DNA of 44,132 nucleotides from Lentisphaeria bacterium UBA4640 (GTDB lineage: Bacteria; Verrucomicrobiota; Lentisphaeria; Victivallales; UBA1829): the NCBI GenBank assembly GCA_002405835.1, contig DHMO01000046.1, positions 22,101 to 66,232 on the forward strand, in the 5' to 3' direction. Both the position numbers and the translations under genes were made by a program. Under the pieces are notes generated by a model. That model was not told the origin of the DNA. It searched no databases and saw only the letters and a program-made list of their open reading frames with translations. Positions 26,383-35,328 of the stretch are shown here, in pieces. The stretch's first letter is position 1, and each line of letters opens with the position of its first letter.

Positions 26383-28088
26383 TGGGGATGCTCGCGTTTC
26401 TGCTGACTGCTCTTCTGCTGTACCGTCCGGCCATGCTGATCGGCAGCTACGCAAACGCGACCTCCGTTTTCCCGCGCTGGGAACTCGCGCTTCTCGCAGG
26501 CGCGCTGATTCTTTTCCAATGGAAACGGCTTGTTCCGATGCTGAAAAGCGTCTCAAAATGGACGCTTCTCGCATTTGCGGTGCTGTTTCTCTCCGCGCTT
26601 GCGCACTTTTTCATCAACGGCTACTGGACGCTGGAGAGTCTCGGACTCAACCTCGCATTTCTGAGCATTCCGCTGTTTGCCGCACTGAACTGCAAGGAGA
26701 TGCGGGAGAAACTGCCGGCGGTTCTTGCGCTTCTGTGGGTTCTCGACATTCTGCTCACTCTCGGACAGTATCTCACGGGAAAACCGCTCGGCGGAATCCC
26801 CGGGAACTGGAACTGGAACGCCGCGCTGATTCTCATCACCACCCCGTTTGCGATGCTCTTCCCGGCGCGCAAGTTCAAAGAAAACCGCAAACTGCAGATT
26901 CCGCTTATCGGCATCCCGGTTCTGCTCTCCGCCGCGCTCTTCTGTCTCTGCGGTTCCCGGGCGGCGGCGCTGGGACTGCTCGGCGCCGGATACACCGCTC
27001 TGCTGATGCACTGGACGGGGACAAAACGCAAAATTCTGCTTTATCTCCCGCTTGCACTTCTGCTCGCCGGAACCGTTTATCTCTCCACGGCTGGATCCGC
27101 ATTTCTGGAGTCTTTCCAGCGCAATGAGATACGCCCGGCAATCTGGGAATCGACCCTTTCGCTGATTGCCGGTCATCCGTTCGGCGTCGGCGCAGAATCG
27201 TTCGAACTCTCCTTCACCCCGTACAAAACGGCGGAATATTTTCTGCACCGGCACATGGCATGGCGGACCATTCACCCGCACAACGAACTGCTGAACATCG
27301 CGGCGTGTCTGGGCATCCCCGCCCTGCTCGCATGGCTCTTCCTGACCGTCAAAGGAGCGGCTCTCTTCCTGCGCCGCTGGAAGTTCGAGCGAACGGAAGA
27401 CAAACTCTTTTTCCTTGCATTCCTCGCACTGCTGATTCACGGAATGCTTGATTTGACCTTTTTCGCCTGGCCGCTTGATGTTTTCGCGCTTCTGCTCACC
27501 GGTTATTTCTGGGCTCCCGTGATGCGCTGTGCCGAACCGAACCGCAAATTCGAACGTATTCCGCAGGCAATCGGCACACTCGCGCTCTGCGGAATCGTGC
27601 TGAGCGCATGGATCAATTTCCGTGCGACGGCCGCTTACCATTCCACCCGGACCGCGAACCCGGGTCTTGCGGCTCGGCTGGAAAGCCGTGCCGCAGGACT
27701 CACAACGGCATTTCCCGAACAGCTCTATCAGGCAATCGAATCCGCTCTCATGCGGCGCAGCGATCCCAAACACGCACTGGAGCTTGCGAAGCATTTCGAA
27801 GACACGCCATACCGCAACATCTCCCGCATTCACGGACTCAAAGCCCTTGCGCTCGCCATGTCCGGACGCGATGAAGAAGCGCTGAAGGAATACCGGCTTG
27901 ATTCCGCCAACTTCCCGTATCTCACTCTTCCGTACATCGGGCAGATCACCTGCCTCGGACGCCTCGGGCGCACGGCGGAAATTCCGCCGGTGGAGCAGAA
28001 ACTTTATGAAGTCATGAAAATCCGCGGACTCTCCCGTTCCGACCTCATGGCCATCATGAAGGACCCGGAGCTTGACCGGCCGCACTGA
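26382..28088 (+). CDS. O-antigen ligase/polymerase-like membrane protein with C-terminal TPR-like region
   Basis: 568 aa, taking the ATG at 26382 in the TAATG overlap with the previous stop. About ten or more hydrophobic helices fill residues 1-430. The large periplasmic loop before the last helices carries TIHPHNELLN, the HN motif of the Wzy_C/WaaL family. The last 120 residues look like helical repeats, as in some PVC-group members. It probably joins or polymerises glycans on the periplasmic face, using the product of the adjacent GT4. Whether ligase or polymerase cannot be told. Confidence 0.78.
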   Translation: MGMLAFLLTALLLYRPAMLIGSYANATSVFPRWELALLAGALILFQWKRLVPMLKSVSKWTLLAFAVLFLSALAHFFINGYWTLESLGLNLAFLSIPLFAALNCKEMREKLPAVLALLWVLDILLTLGQYLTGKPLGGIPGNWNWNAALILITTPFAMLFPARKFKENRKLQIPLIGIPVLLSAALFCLCGSRAAALGLLGAGYTALLMHWTGTKRKILLYLPLALLLAGTVYLSTAGSAFLESFQRNEIRPAIWESTLSLIAGHPFGVGAESFELSFTPYKTAEYFLHRHMAWRTIHPHNELLNIAACLGIPALLAWLFLTVKGAALFLRRWKFERTEDKLFFLAFLALLIHGMLDLTFFAWPLDVFALLLTGYFWAPVMRCAEPNRKFERIPQAIGTLALCGIVLSAWINFRATAAYHSTRTANPGLAARLESRAAGLTTAFPEQLYQAIESALMRRSDPKHALELAKHFEDTPYRNISRIHGLKALALAMSGRDEEALKEYRLDSANFPYLTLPYIGQITCLGRLGRTAEIPPVEQKLYEVMKIRGLSRSDLMAIMKDPELDRPH

Positions 28089-28193
28089 TACGCGAAGAGA
28101 GCCGCGTGAGCAGAACATTCGTTGCAGAAAACTGCGCCGCTGGAAAATACAGGCGCTCCTTCACGAAAAATCCCGCTATTTTTTACTTTCGAC

Positions 28194-28221
28194 TTGATTT
28201 TTTCACGATATGCGCTAAACT
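28194..28221 (+). promoter_or_regulatory. Promoter of clpC
   Basis: TTGATT (28194-28199), 16 bases, then TAAACT (28216-28221). GGAGGA at 28249-28254 precedes the start. No CIRCE or CtsR-like repeat is visible in 28089-28260. Confidence 0.5.
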
Positions 28222-28260
28222 GCTTGTGAACAAAGAAACATTTTTCATGGAGGAATACCT

Positions 28261-30918
28261 ATGGCGGACACAGATGATCTGACACCATGGCTTAAAAATT
28301 TCACGCCGCGCGCAAAACATGTGCTGGCGCTGGCTCAAAAAGAATCGGAACGCCTCAATCACGATTACGTCGGAACCGAACATCTGCTCCTCGGGCTGAT
28401 TTCCCTCGGAGAAGGTGTCGCCGTTTCCGTGCTCCGTTCCATGGGACTCGACCTCAACACCCTGCGTTTTGAAGTTGAACGCCAGTTCGGAACCGGAGGA
28501 CAGACCAAACAGGACGGTCCGGTTCCGCTGACCGCCCGCCTCAAAAACATCATCGTCATGTCCGCAAATGAGGCGAAATCGATGAACTACAACTTCATCG
28601 GAACCGAACACCTGCTGCTCGCCCTTCTCCGCGAAGGACAGAGCGCTGCGGCTCAGATTCTCCGCAGCCTCAAAGTCGACGTCAACCGCGTGCGCGAAGA
28701 GGTCATCAAGGCGCTTGACCCGAACTTCATCCCCGGCGAAGACGCGCCGCAGGAGCAGAACAGTTTCACGCCTCCGCCGCCACCGCAGGATGCTCCGCAA
28801 AGCGGTGAACCGCAGTTCCAGGCGCTCAACGCTTTCGGACGCGACCTCACTGCAATCGCAAAAGAGGGCAAACTCGATCCCGTCATCGGACGCAAGAACG
28901 AAATCGAACGCGTTATTCAGATTCTCTGCCGCAGAACAAAAAACAATCCTGTTCTCATCGGAGAGGCGGGCGTCGGCAAAACAGCGATCATCGAAGGGCT
29001 CGCGCAGGCGATTGCAAACGGAACCGTTCCTGAAATTCTGCGCAGCAAACATGTTTTCGCCCTTGATCTCCCGCTCATGATCGCCGGAACAAAGTACCGC
29101 GGACAGTTTGAAGAACGCATCAAAGCGGTCATCGACGAGGTTCGCAACTCCAAAGCGGTAATTCTCTTCATCGACGAACTTCACACCATCGTCGGCGCCG
29201 GCGGAGCGGAAGGCGCAATGGACGCCGCGAATATCATCAAACCCGCGCTCTCCCGCGGCGAACTCCAGTGCGTCGGCGCAACCACACTCGACGAATACCG
29301 CAAGGGAATCGAAAAGGACGCCGCGCTCGAACGCCGCTTCCAGCCCGTCATGGTCGAACCGCCCTCCGTGGAAGACACCATCAAAATCCTGCACGGACTG
29401 AAAGGACCGTACGAAAACCATCACAACGTCGTCTACACCGACGCCGCGCTCTCCGCCGCCGCAAAGCTCGCCGACCGTTACATCACCGGACGCTTCCTCC
29501 CCGACAAGGCGATTGACGTGATCGACGAAGCCGGAGCGCGCGCACGTATCATCGACACACCCGCGCAGCCCGATGTTTCCGCGCTCGAAAACGACATCAA
29601 AGACGTCTGCCGCGCGAAGGAGGCCGCCATCTCCGATCAGAACTACGAAGCCGCCGCCGAATGCCGTGACAAGGAACGCGCTCTCCGCGCCAGACTCGAA
29701 GAAAAAATGAAGGAGTGGAGCGAACTCTGCAAAGCGCGCCGCCCCGTCATCGACGCTCCGGAAATCGCAGTCATCATCTCCAAGCTCACCGGAGTCCCCG
29801 TAACTCAGATGCAGGAGGGCGAAACCGCCCGTCTGCTCCGCATGGAGGAGGAACTCACCAATACCGTCATCGGACAGGCGGACGCCGTCAGCGCCGTTTC
29901 GCGCGCGCTGCGCCGCTCCCGCGCCGACCTCAAAGACCCCAACCGTCCGATCGGTTCGTTCATCTTCCTCGGCCCGACCGGAGTCGGAAAAACTCTGCTG
30001 GCAAAAGCGCTTGCGGAGTTCATCTTCGGCGATGCGGATTCCCTGATCCAGGTCGACATGTCCGAATACATGGAAAAATTCAACGTCAGCCGCCTGGTCG
30101 GTTCGCCTCCGGGATACGTCGGTCACGGCGAAGGCGGCGAGCTCACCGAACGTGTGCGCCGTCATCCGTACAGCGTGGTTCTGTTCGATGAAATCGAAAA
30201 AGCACACCCGGACGTCATGCACCTGCTCCTCCAGATTCTCGAAGAGGGCAAACTCACCGACAGCCTCGGACGCCGCGTTGACTTCCGCAACACCATCGTC
30301 ATCATGACCAGCAACATCGGAGCGGAACAGATGATGAAGGGCTCCGGACTCGGCTTCGAAGGCGCGCTTAAACCGAATGAATCGTTCCGTAAAGTCGCCG
30401 ACCGTCTGATCGAAGTTGCAAAGAAACGTTTCAAACCGGAATTCATCAACCGCATCGATGATGTGATCGTCTTCCGCCGTCTCGAACGCGAAGATATTCA
30501 GAAGATCGTCAGTCTCGAACTCAAAAAGGTACAGGACCGCCTGAAAGAAAACGGACGCGAGCTGGTCATTGAGCAGCCGGTCATCGACTTCATCATCGAA
30601 AAGGGTTTCCAGCCGGAATACGGCGCGCGTCCGCTCCGCCGCGCAATTGAACGCTGCATCGAGGACGAACTTGCCGACAGCATTCTGCGCGGTTTTCTTG
30701 CGCACGCCCCGCGCATCGTCGCGAAGCTGGACAACCAGAAAGTCGTCTTCTTTCCCGAAGCCGCCGAAACGCCGGAAACCGCGAATGAAACGGTCTCCAA
30801 AATGACCCACACACGCAAACCGGCGAAAAAGAAAAGCGGGAAAGAGAAATCTGAAGGGAAAACCGTCAAAAAAACCGCGAAGAAGGCGGAAAAGAAACCG
30901 GGAAAAGAGAAAAAATAA
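28261..30918 (+). CDS. clpC: ATP-dependent Clp protease ATP-binding subunit ClpC
   Basis: 885 aa Hsp100 unfoldase that feeds proteins to ClpP. Two Clp-N repeats (about 14-150) each contain GTEH (E40 and E116), at the places where Bacillus ClpC docks phosphoarginine. Walker A motifs lie at 234-241 (GEAGVGKT) and 571-578 (GPTGVGKT). A UVR/coiled segment sits at about 455-490. An LGF loop near 697 should bind ClpP. The last 40 residues are an unusual Lys-rich tail. Overlaps the Nudix gene by one base. No ClpP, McsA or McsB is in the window. Confidence 0.93.
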   Translation: MADTDDLTPWLKNFTPRAKHVLALAQKESERLNHDYVGTEHLLLGLISLGEGVAVSVLRSMGLDLNTLRFEVERQFGTGGQTKQDGPVPLTARLKNIIVMSANEAKSMNYNFIGTEHLLLALLREGQSAAAQILRSLKVDVNRVREEVIKALDPNFIPGEDAPQEQNSFTPPPPPQDAPQSGEPQFQALNAFGRDLTAIAKEGKLDPVIGRKNEIERVIQILCRRTKNNPVLIGEAGVGKTAIIEGLAQAIANGTVPEILRSKHVFALDLPLMIAGTKYRGQFEERIKAVIDEVRNSKAVILFIDELHTIVGAGGAEGAMDAANIIKPALSRGELQCVGATTLDEYRKGIEKDAALERRFQPVMVEPPSVEDTIKILHGLKGPYENHHNVVYTDAALSAAAKLADRYITGRFLPDKAIDVIDEAGARARIIDTPAQPDVSALENDIKDVCRAKEAAISDQNYEAAAECRDKERALRARLEEKMKEWSELCKARRPVIDAPEIAVIISKLTGVPVTQMQEGETARLLRMEEELTNTVIGQADAVSAVSRALRRSRADLKDPNRPIGSFIFLGPTGVGKTLLAKALAEFIFGDADSLIQVDMSEYMEKFNVSRLVGSPPGYVGHGEGGELTERVRRHPYSVVLFDEIEKAHPDVMHLLLQILEEGKLTDSLGRRVDFRNTIVIMTSNIGAEQMMKGSGLGFEGALKPNESFRKVADRLIEVAKKRFKPEFINRIDDVIVFRRLEREDIQKIVSLELKKVQDRLKENGRELVIEQPVIDFIIEKGFQPEYGARPLRRAIERCIEDELADSILRGFLAHAPRIVAKLDNQKVVFFPEAAETPETANETVSKMTHTRKPAKKKSGKEKSEGKTVKKTAKKAEKKPGKEKK

Positions 30919-31418
30919 TGGAAGAGATATTCGACATTGTCGATGAAAACGGAGCCGTTATCGGCACGGCTCCGCGCTCCCGCTGTCATGGTGATCCGTC
31001 ACTGATCCACCGGACCGCGCACGTGATAGTGTTCCATCCGGACGGTGAGCGCATTCTGCTTCAGCTCCGGACGAAAACAAAGGACATTCAGCCCGGAAAA
31101 TGGGACACCGCCGTCGGCGGACATTTGGATCACGGCGAAGATTTTGAAGCCGCCGCCCGTCGCGAGATGAGCGAGGAACTTGGTCTCGACCCGAAACTGC
31201 CGCTGCGGTTTCTGTTTTATTCCAAAATCCGCAACAGCATCGAGTCGGAAAACGTCGGAGTCTTTGCACTGGTCTCCGCCGGTCCGTTCCAGTTTCAGCG
31301 TTCCGAGATTGACGAAGTCCGCTTTTTCACCCGCGCCGATCTGACCGCGCACCGCGCCGCCTTCACGCCGAATCTCTGCGTGGAGCTCGACGAACTGCAC
31401 AACCGCGGCATTTTCTGA
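30918..31418 (+). CDS. Nudix hydrolase (IDI/YfcD-like)
   Basis: 166 aa. A full Nudix box is visible: G68, E74, R82-E83, E86-E87, G89 (G-x5-E-x7-REU-x-EE-x-GU). The N-terminal MEEIFDIVDENGAVIG and RTAHVIVF layout is that of the isopentenyl-diphosphate-isomerase-like/YfcD subgroup. It hydrolyses some nucleoside- or other diphosphate; the substrate is unknown. It overlaps clpC by one base, so it is part of the same transcript. Cytosolic. Confidence 0.85.
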   Translation: MEEIFDIVDENGAVIGTAPRSRCHGDPSLIHRTAHVIVFHPDGERILLQLRTKTKDIQPGKWDTAVGGHLDHGEDFEAAARREMSEELGLDPKLPLRFLFYSKIRNSIESENVGVFALVSAGPFQFQRSEIDEVRFFTRADLTAHRAAFTPNLCVELDELHNRGIF

Positions 31419-31442
31419 AAGACTGTTCCTTTAATAAACAGC

Positions 31443-31470
31443 AACAGTTCTACAGTCCTCTCTGTTTTTT
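31443..31470 (+). terminator. Weak terminator candidate
   Basis: AACAG (31443-31447) can pair with CTGTT (31462-31466), followed by T residues to 31470. The stem is only five pairs. Confidence 0.3.
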
Positions 31471-31491
31471 CATAAAAATTTTGTTTCACGC

Positions 31492-31520
31492 TTGAAAACA
31501 GCTTTCATATGTGATATTTT
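31492..31520 (+). promoter_or_regulatory. Promoter of the IclR operon
   Basis: TTGAAA (31492-31497), 17 bases, then TATTTT (31515-31520). AAAGGAG (31527-31533) precedes the ATG at 31541. Confidence 0.6.
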
Positions 31521-31540
31521 AAACTCAAAGGAGATTTTTT

Positions 31541-32299
31541 ATGCCCCAGAAAACATATATGGTTCCCGCGCTCGAACGGGGACTTCGCATACTCGAACTG
31601 CTCGCCGGACACCCGGAAGGGCTCATGATGAACGAAATGAACGCGCTCGAACTGCCCTCGGCAAGCCTCTACCGGATGCTCGTGACTCTCAACGAACTCG
31701 GATACATCATCCGTGATGACAACGACCGCTACCGCCTCGGCCGGAAACTGCTCACTCTCGGATACAGCAGCATGGATGAGGGGGCGCTCGCCGAAAAAGC
31801 ATTCGGTCCCATGCGGGAACTGCGCGACCGCACAGGTGAAACGGTCATGCTCGGAGTACTCTACGGAACGGAAGGCGTGGTCATCGAATCCGTCAAATCA
31901 ACCCGTGCAGTCTGCGTTTCCGTCCGGATCGGGCATCACTATCCGCTCCACACCGCCGCTCCAGCAAAAGCCATGCTCGCATACCTGCCCGACGAAGAAC
32001 GCAAAAAAATCCTGAAGTCAATCGCCTACACGAAATTTACGGAAAACACCATCCCGGACGCAGACGCGTTCGAACGCGAACTCAAAGACATCCGCAAATC
32101 CGGCATCGCCTATGACCGCGGCGAAGAACTGCGCGAACTCCGCTGCGCCGGCGCCCCCGTCCTCAATGCGTCCGGCTACCCCGTCGCCGCGATCTGGATC
32201 GGCGGACCGGAATCGCGTCTGGATGAAACAACGCTCTGCGAATATGGAGCATTCGTAAAAGAAACCGCAGAAAAAATCACATTGAAAATCACTCAATAA
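31541..32299 (+). CDS. IclR-family transcriptional regulator
   Basis: 252 aa. An N-terminal winged helix-turn-helix (ALERGLRILELLAG, then LPSASLYRMLVTLNELGY) is followed by the IclR effector domain (about 80-250) with HTAAPAKAMLAYL and the CAGAPVLNASGYPVAAI core. Such proteins bind a small organic acid or sugar acid and control adjacent catabolic genes. The SDR and FAD genes follow with gaps of 14 and 18 bases, so it probably regulates its own operon. The ligand is unknown. Confidence 0.9.
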   Translation: MPQKTYMVPALERGLRILELLAGHPEGLMMNEMNALELPSASLYRMLVTLNELGYIIRDDNDRYRLGRKLLTLGYSSMDEGALAEKAFGPMRELRDRTGETVMLGVLYGTEGVVIESVKSTRAVCVSVRIGHHYPLHTAAPAKAMLAYLPDEERKKILKSIAYTKFTENTIPDADAFERELKDIRKSGIAYDRGEELRELRCAGAPVLNASGYPVAAIWIGGPESRLDETTLCEYGAFVKETAEKITLKITQ

Positions 32300-32313
32300 C
32301 AAGGAGATACAAC

Positions 32314-33033
32314 ATGCAGCTCAAAAATGCGAAAGTGCTCGTGACCGGAGGTTCCGACGGCTATGGACGCGGCATTGCAGCCGTTCTCAAAAACGCCGGT
32401 GCAGAAGTCTGGATCACCGGACGCAGCGCCGCAAAACTCGAAAAAACCGCACAGGAACTCGGCGTCCGGACCATTCAGGCAGACGCCTCCTCCGGAGCCG
32501 ACTGGGACCGCGTCATGAGTGAAACAGGCGACTTCGACGTCCTTGTCAACAACGCCGGATTCGGCGGAAAAATCGCCCCGGTTGCCGAACAGACCGATGA
32601 GGACATCATCCGCACAATCGGCACCAACCTGACTGGAGTCATCCTCGGCTGCCGCCGCGCGGCTGCAATGATGGTGAAACGCAAACGCGGAATCATCATC
32701 AACATCTCCAGCGTCTGCGCGCTCTACGCATGGCCCGCATGGAGCGTCTACACCGCCGCCAAAGCGGGTGTTGCCAAATTCAGTCACGGACTCTACACTG
32801 AACTGCGTCCATACGGGGTCCGCGTCTCCTGCGTCACACCGTCGTGGGGACAGACCGGATTCAATCATGCTGCAAACATCAGCGGAGCCTCCGAAAATCC
32901 GGAACTCGCCGCAAAATGCATTGCCCCGGAAGAACTTGGAAATATCATCAAAAGCATCATCGAACAGCCCGACCATCTGGCAATTCCGGACGTCACAGTC
33001 CAGCCGGTGATTCAGGACATTTCCCCGATGTAA
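32314..33033 (+). CDS. Short-chain dehydrogenase/reductase (SDR)
   Basis: 239 aa classical SDR. Cofactor motif TGGSDGYG (11-18), NNAG (79-82) and catalytic S133, Y146, K150. Arg37 after the second strand (TGRS) suggests NADP(H). It oxidises or reduces a hydroxyl or keto group, likely of a sugar or sugar acid given the IclR partner and downstream FAD enzyme. Ribosome binding site AAGGAG. The substrate is not identifiable. Confidence 0.88.
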   Translation: MQLKNAKVLVTGGSDGYGRGIAAVLKNAGAEVWITGRSAAKLEKTAQELGVRTIQADASSGADWDRVMSETGDFDVLVNNAGFGGKIAPVAEQTDEDIIRTIGTNLTGVILGCRRAAAMMVKRKRGIIINISSVCALYAWPAWSVYTAAKAGVAKFSHGLYTELRPYGVRVSCVTPSWGQTGFNHAANISGASENPELAAKCIAPEELGNIIKSIIEQPDHLAIPDVTVQPVIQDISPM

Positions 33034-33051
33034 TCAACTGCGGAGGTTGCC

Positions 33052-34977
33052 ATGAGCAGTCTGTTTCTGGAAGCGGAATCCTTCCGCACTCTCGGCGGGT
33101 GGGTGGTTGACCCCTCCGCCATGCACAAAATGGGATCCGCCTATCTGATGGCGCACGGCGCGGGCGTCCCCGTCGCCGATGCGGAAACAAGCATCGAAAT
33201 CACCGAACCGGGCGACTACATCATCCGGGCGCGCACACGCGACTGGACCGCCGTCTGGAAACGCGGCACTCCCGCAGGACGTTTCACGCTCAAAATCGAC
33301 GGGGTTGAACTTCCGCAGGTTCTCGGAACAAACGGGGAAAAATGGGCGTGGCAGACAGCCGGAAAACTTTCCCTTTCCGCCGGCACCCACACGCTCGCCC
33401 TGCATGACCTCACCGGATTCAACGGACGGTGTGACGCACTCTACTTTTCGACCGATCCCGATGACGTTCCGCCGGACGATGGCACGGCTCTGGAAACGTT
33501 CCGCCGCAGAAAATGCGGAATCCGGATCGCCGACGATCCGATGGAATACGACCTCATTGTCGCCGGCGGCGGCATTGCGGGAACCGTCACTGCACTTGCC
33601 GCGGCGCGACTCGGACTCAAATCAATTCTGCTCCAGGACAAAGCGGTCCCGGGCGGCTGCAACAGCTCGGAAATCCGTGTCCCGCTCGGAGGATGCACAC
33701 ATATCGGCAAATATCCGAATATCGGAAACACGGTTCGCGAAATCGCTCCGGTCTGGCTCATGCCCGGAGCGAAAGCCCCCGAATACTACGAAGATACACG
33801 CAAGATCAACGCCTTCCGCGCCGACTGCGCCGGAAAAGCGGAACTGAGACTGAACGAACGTGTCGTTTCCATCGAAACCGACCCGGCTGAGCCGTCGCGC
33901 ATTATCGCAGTCATCACCCGTCACACGGTCACCGGAAAAGAGACCCGTTACCGCGGACGCCTCTTCTCCGACTGCACGGGCGACGGCTTTGTCGCGCTCG
34001 CGGCGGGAGCGAAATACATGTACGGCACGGAAGGACGGAATGTGTTCGGCGAATCGCTCGCTCCGGAGGAATCGTCCAATGAAGTGATGGGACTCTCGGT
34101 TCTCTGGACAAGCGTTGAGGAGGATCACCCTGTTCCCTTCCCGAATATCGACTGGGGAATTGAGTTCAACGAACAGAACTGCTGCTATCTCACAAGCGGA
34201 GACTGGGAGACCGAAACCGGACAGTACCGCGATCAGGCGGAAGAGGCGGAATACATCCGCGATTATTCGCTGATGACAACTTTTGCGAACTGGTCGTATC
34301 TGAAAAACCGTTCTGCACGCAAAGCCGAATGGGCGAACCGGCGAATCGACTGGATTTCCAAATGCGGAGGCAAGCGCGAAAGCCGCCGCATTCTCGGCGA
34401 CTATATCATGACGCAGAACGATATTGAACAAAACGTTCCGCACCCGGACGGCACCGCGTCGATTTCGTGGTCGATCGACCTGCATTATCCGGAACCGGAG
34501 AATCTGGACCGTTTTGCCGAACCGTTCCGCTCCTGCGCCTATCACCGGAGCCTGCCTTCGTTCTATCCGGTCCCATACCGCTGCCTGTACGCAAACGGAA
34601 TCCGGAATCTGTTCCTCGGCGGACGGCTGATCAGCCTGTCGCACGTGGCATTTTCAGCGGCACGGGTAATGCGCACGCTCGGGAACCTCGGAGAAGTCGT
34701 CGCGATGGCGGCGAAGGTCTGCACGGAAGAGAACGTTTTCCCGCGCGATGTTTACGAACATCATTTTCCGAAACTGCAGGAATTGATGCGCGCCGGCATT
34801 CCGGTTCCGGAACAGTTTGCATGTCCCTCGGTCGGACGCTGGGAATCGTATCACTTCAAGGATCTCGGTCACTTTTTCTACAGCGAAGAACAACGTCATC
34901 ACGACCTGAGCGAGAAAACCCGTGCGGACATCCGCCGTCTCAACAAGGATCATCTGTTTGACTTCACGGGGAAATAA
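33052..34977 (+). CDS. FAD-dependent oxidoreductase with N-terminal beta-sandwich domain
   Basis: 641 aa, no signal peptide. Residues 1-140 look like a carbohydrate-binding-type beta sandwich (GDYIIRARTRDW, then AGTHTLALHDLTG). The FAD_oxidored core begins near 164 with VAGGGIAGT and has a second glycine/Cys-rich loop, VPGGCNSSEIRVPLGG, seen in this family. The C-terminal NLFLGGRLISLSHVAFSAARVMRT closes the FAD site. It comes third in the IclR-SDR operon, so the trio likely degrades a sugar or polyol. The reaction is unknown. The binding module fused to an apparently cytoplasmic oxidase is odd. Confidence 0.8.
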   Translation: MSSLFLEAESFRTLGGWVVDPSAMHKMGSAYLMAHGAGVPVADAETSIEITEPGDYIIRARTRDWTAVWKRGTPAGRFTLKIDGVELPQVLGTNGEKWAWQTAGKLSLSAGTHTLALHDLTGFNGRCDALYFSTDPDDVPPDDGTALETFRRRKCGIRIADDPMEYDLIVAGGGIAGTVTALAAARLGLKSILLQDKAVPGGCNSSEIRVPLGGCTHIGKYPNIGNTVREIAPVWLMPGAKAPEYYEDTRKINAFRADCAGKAELRLNERVVSIETDPAEPSRIIAVITRHTVTGKETRYRGRLFSDCTGDGFVALAAGAKYMYGTEGRNVFGESLAPEESSNEVMGLSVLWTSVEEDHPVPFPNIDWGIEFNEQNCCYLTSGDWETETGQYRDQAEEAEYIRDYSLMTTFANWSYLKNRSARKAEWANRRIDWISKCGGKRESRRILGDYIMTQNDIEQNVPHPDGTASISWSIDLHYPEPENLDRFAEPFRSCAYHRSLPSFYPVPYRCLYANGIRNLFLGGRLISLSHVAFSAARVMRTLGNLGEVVAMAAKVCTEENVFPRDVYEHHFPKLQELMRAGIPVPEQFACPSVGRWESYHFKDLGHFFYSEEQRHHDLSEKTRADIRRLNKDHLFDFTGK

Positions 34978-34984
34978 CAACCAG

Positions 34985-35023
34985 CTTCCGCGGCATTCTT
35001 CCTTCTGGAGGGCACCGCGGAAG
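34985..35023. terminator. Bidirectional hairpin between converging operons
   Basis: CTTCCGCGG (34985-34993) and CCGCGGAAG (35015-35023) form a 9-bp stem around a 21-base loop. It separates the FAD oxidoreductase gene from cas2. No long T tract. Confidence 0.5.
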
Positions 35024-35025
35024 TA

Positions 35026-35319
35026 TCACAGCAGCAGAGTATCCGTCTGCAAATCAAAATTTTCTTTCACTCCGTAATGCTCCACTTTCGATTCATACCG
35101 GTTGCCTAAAAGGTAAAAACGGAGACTGTCCTGTTTTTCGTCCATCTCCCGCAAAAGATTTGCCCGCAATACAAGAAACTGCGACCAGTCAAGCTGGCAT
35201 TCAAAAACGGAATGCTGAACCCGTTGACCATTATTCCCGCAAATTTTCGCGACCCGCCGCAGACGCTTCTTTCCGCCTTCCGACTCCGTTGCGACATCAT
35301 AGCAGACGACGACAAACAT
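35026..35319 (-). CDS. cas2: CRISPR-associated protein Cas2 (type I-C)
   Basis: 97 aa, starting at the ATG after AAGGAG (a GTG one codon earlier is too near the site). Ferredoxin-like Cas2: VCYDV with the metal Asp, EGGKKRLRRVAKIC, and GQRVQHSVFECQLD are the I-C Cas2 pattern. With Cas1 it captures and integrates spacers. It ends only 48 bases from the converging FAD gene, so no CRISPR array follows it, which is where type I-C arrays usually lie. Confidence 0.93.
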   Translation of the reverse strand: MFVVVCYDVATESEGGKKRLRRVAKICGNNGQRVQHSVFECQLDWSQFLVLRANLLREMDEKQDSLRFYLLGNRYESKVEHYGVKENFDLQTDTLLL

Positions 35320-35328
35320 CACTGCTCC

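Noticed and set aside
26553..28118. 521-codon open frame on the minus strand opposite the O-antigen ligase-like gene
   Set aside because: Gly/Arg/Glu-rich translation of antisense codons without membrane helices or motifs.
28089..28260. CIRCE or CtsR-type heat-shock operator before clpC
   Set aside because: Looked for the inverted or tandem repeats; none visible.
28183..30810. 875-codon open frame on the minus strand opposite clpC
   Set aside because: It is an antisense shadow of a GC-rich conserved gene; no ribosome binding site and no recognisable family.
34978..35025. CRISPR array expected after cas2
   Set aside because: Only 48 bases with a single hairpin; no repeats. None found elsewhere in the window either.
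35320..35322. GTG as the start of cas2
   Set aside because: Lies only three bases from the ribosome binding site; the next codon, ATG, has proper spacing.
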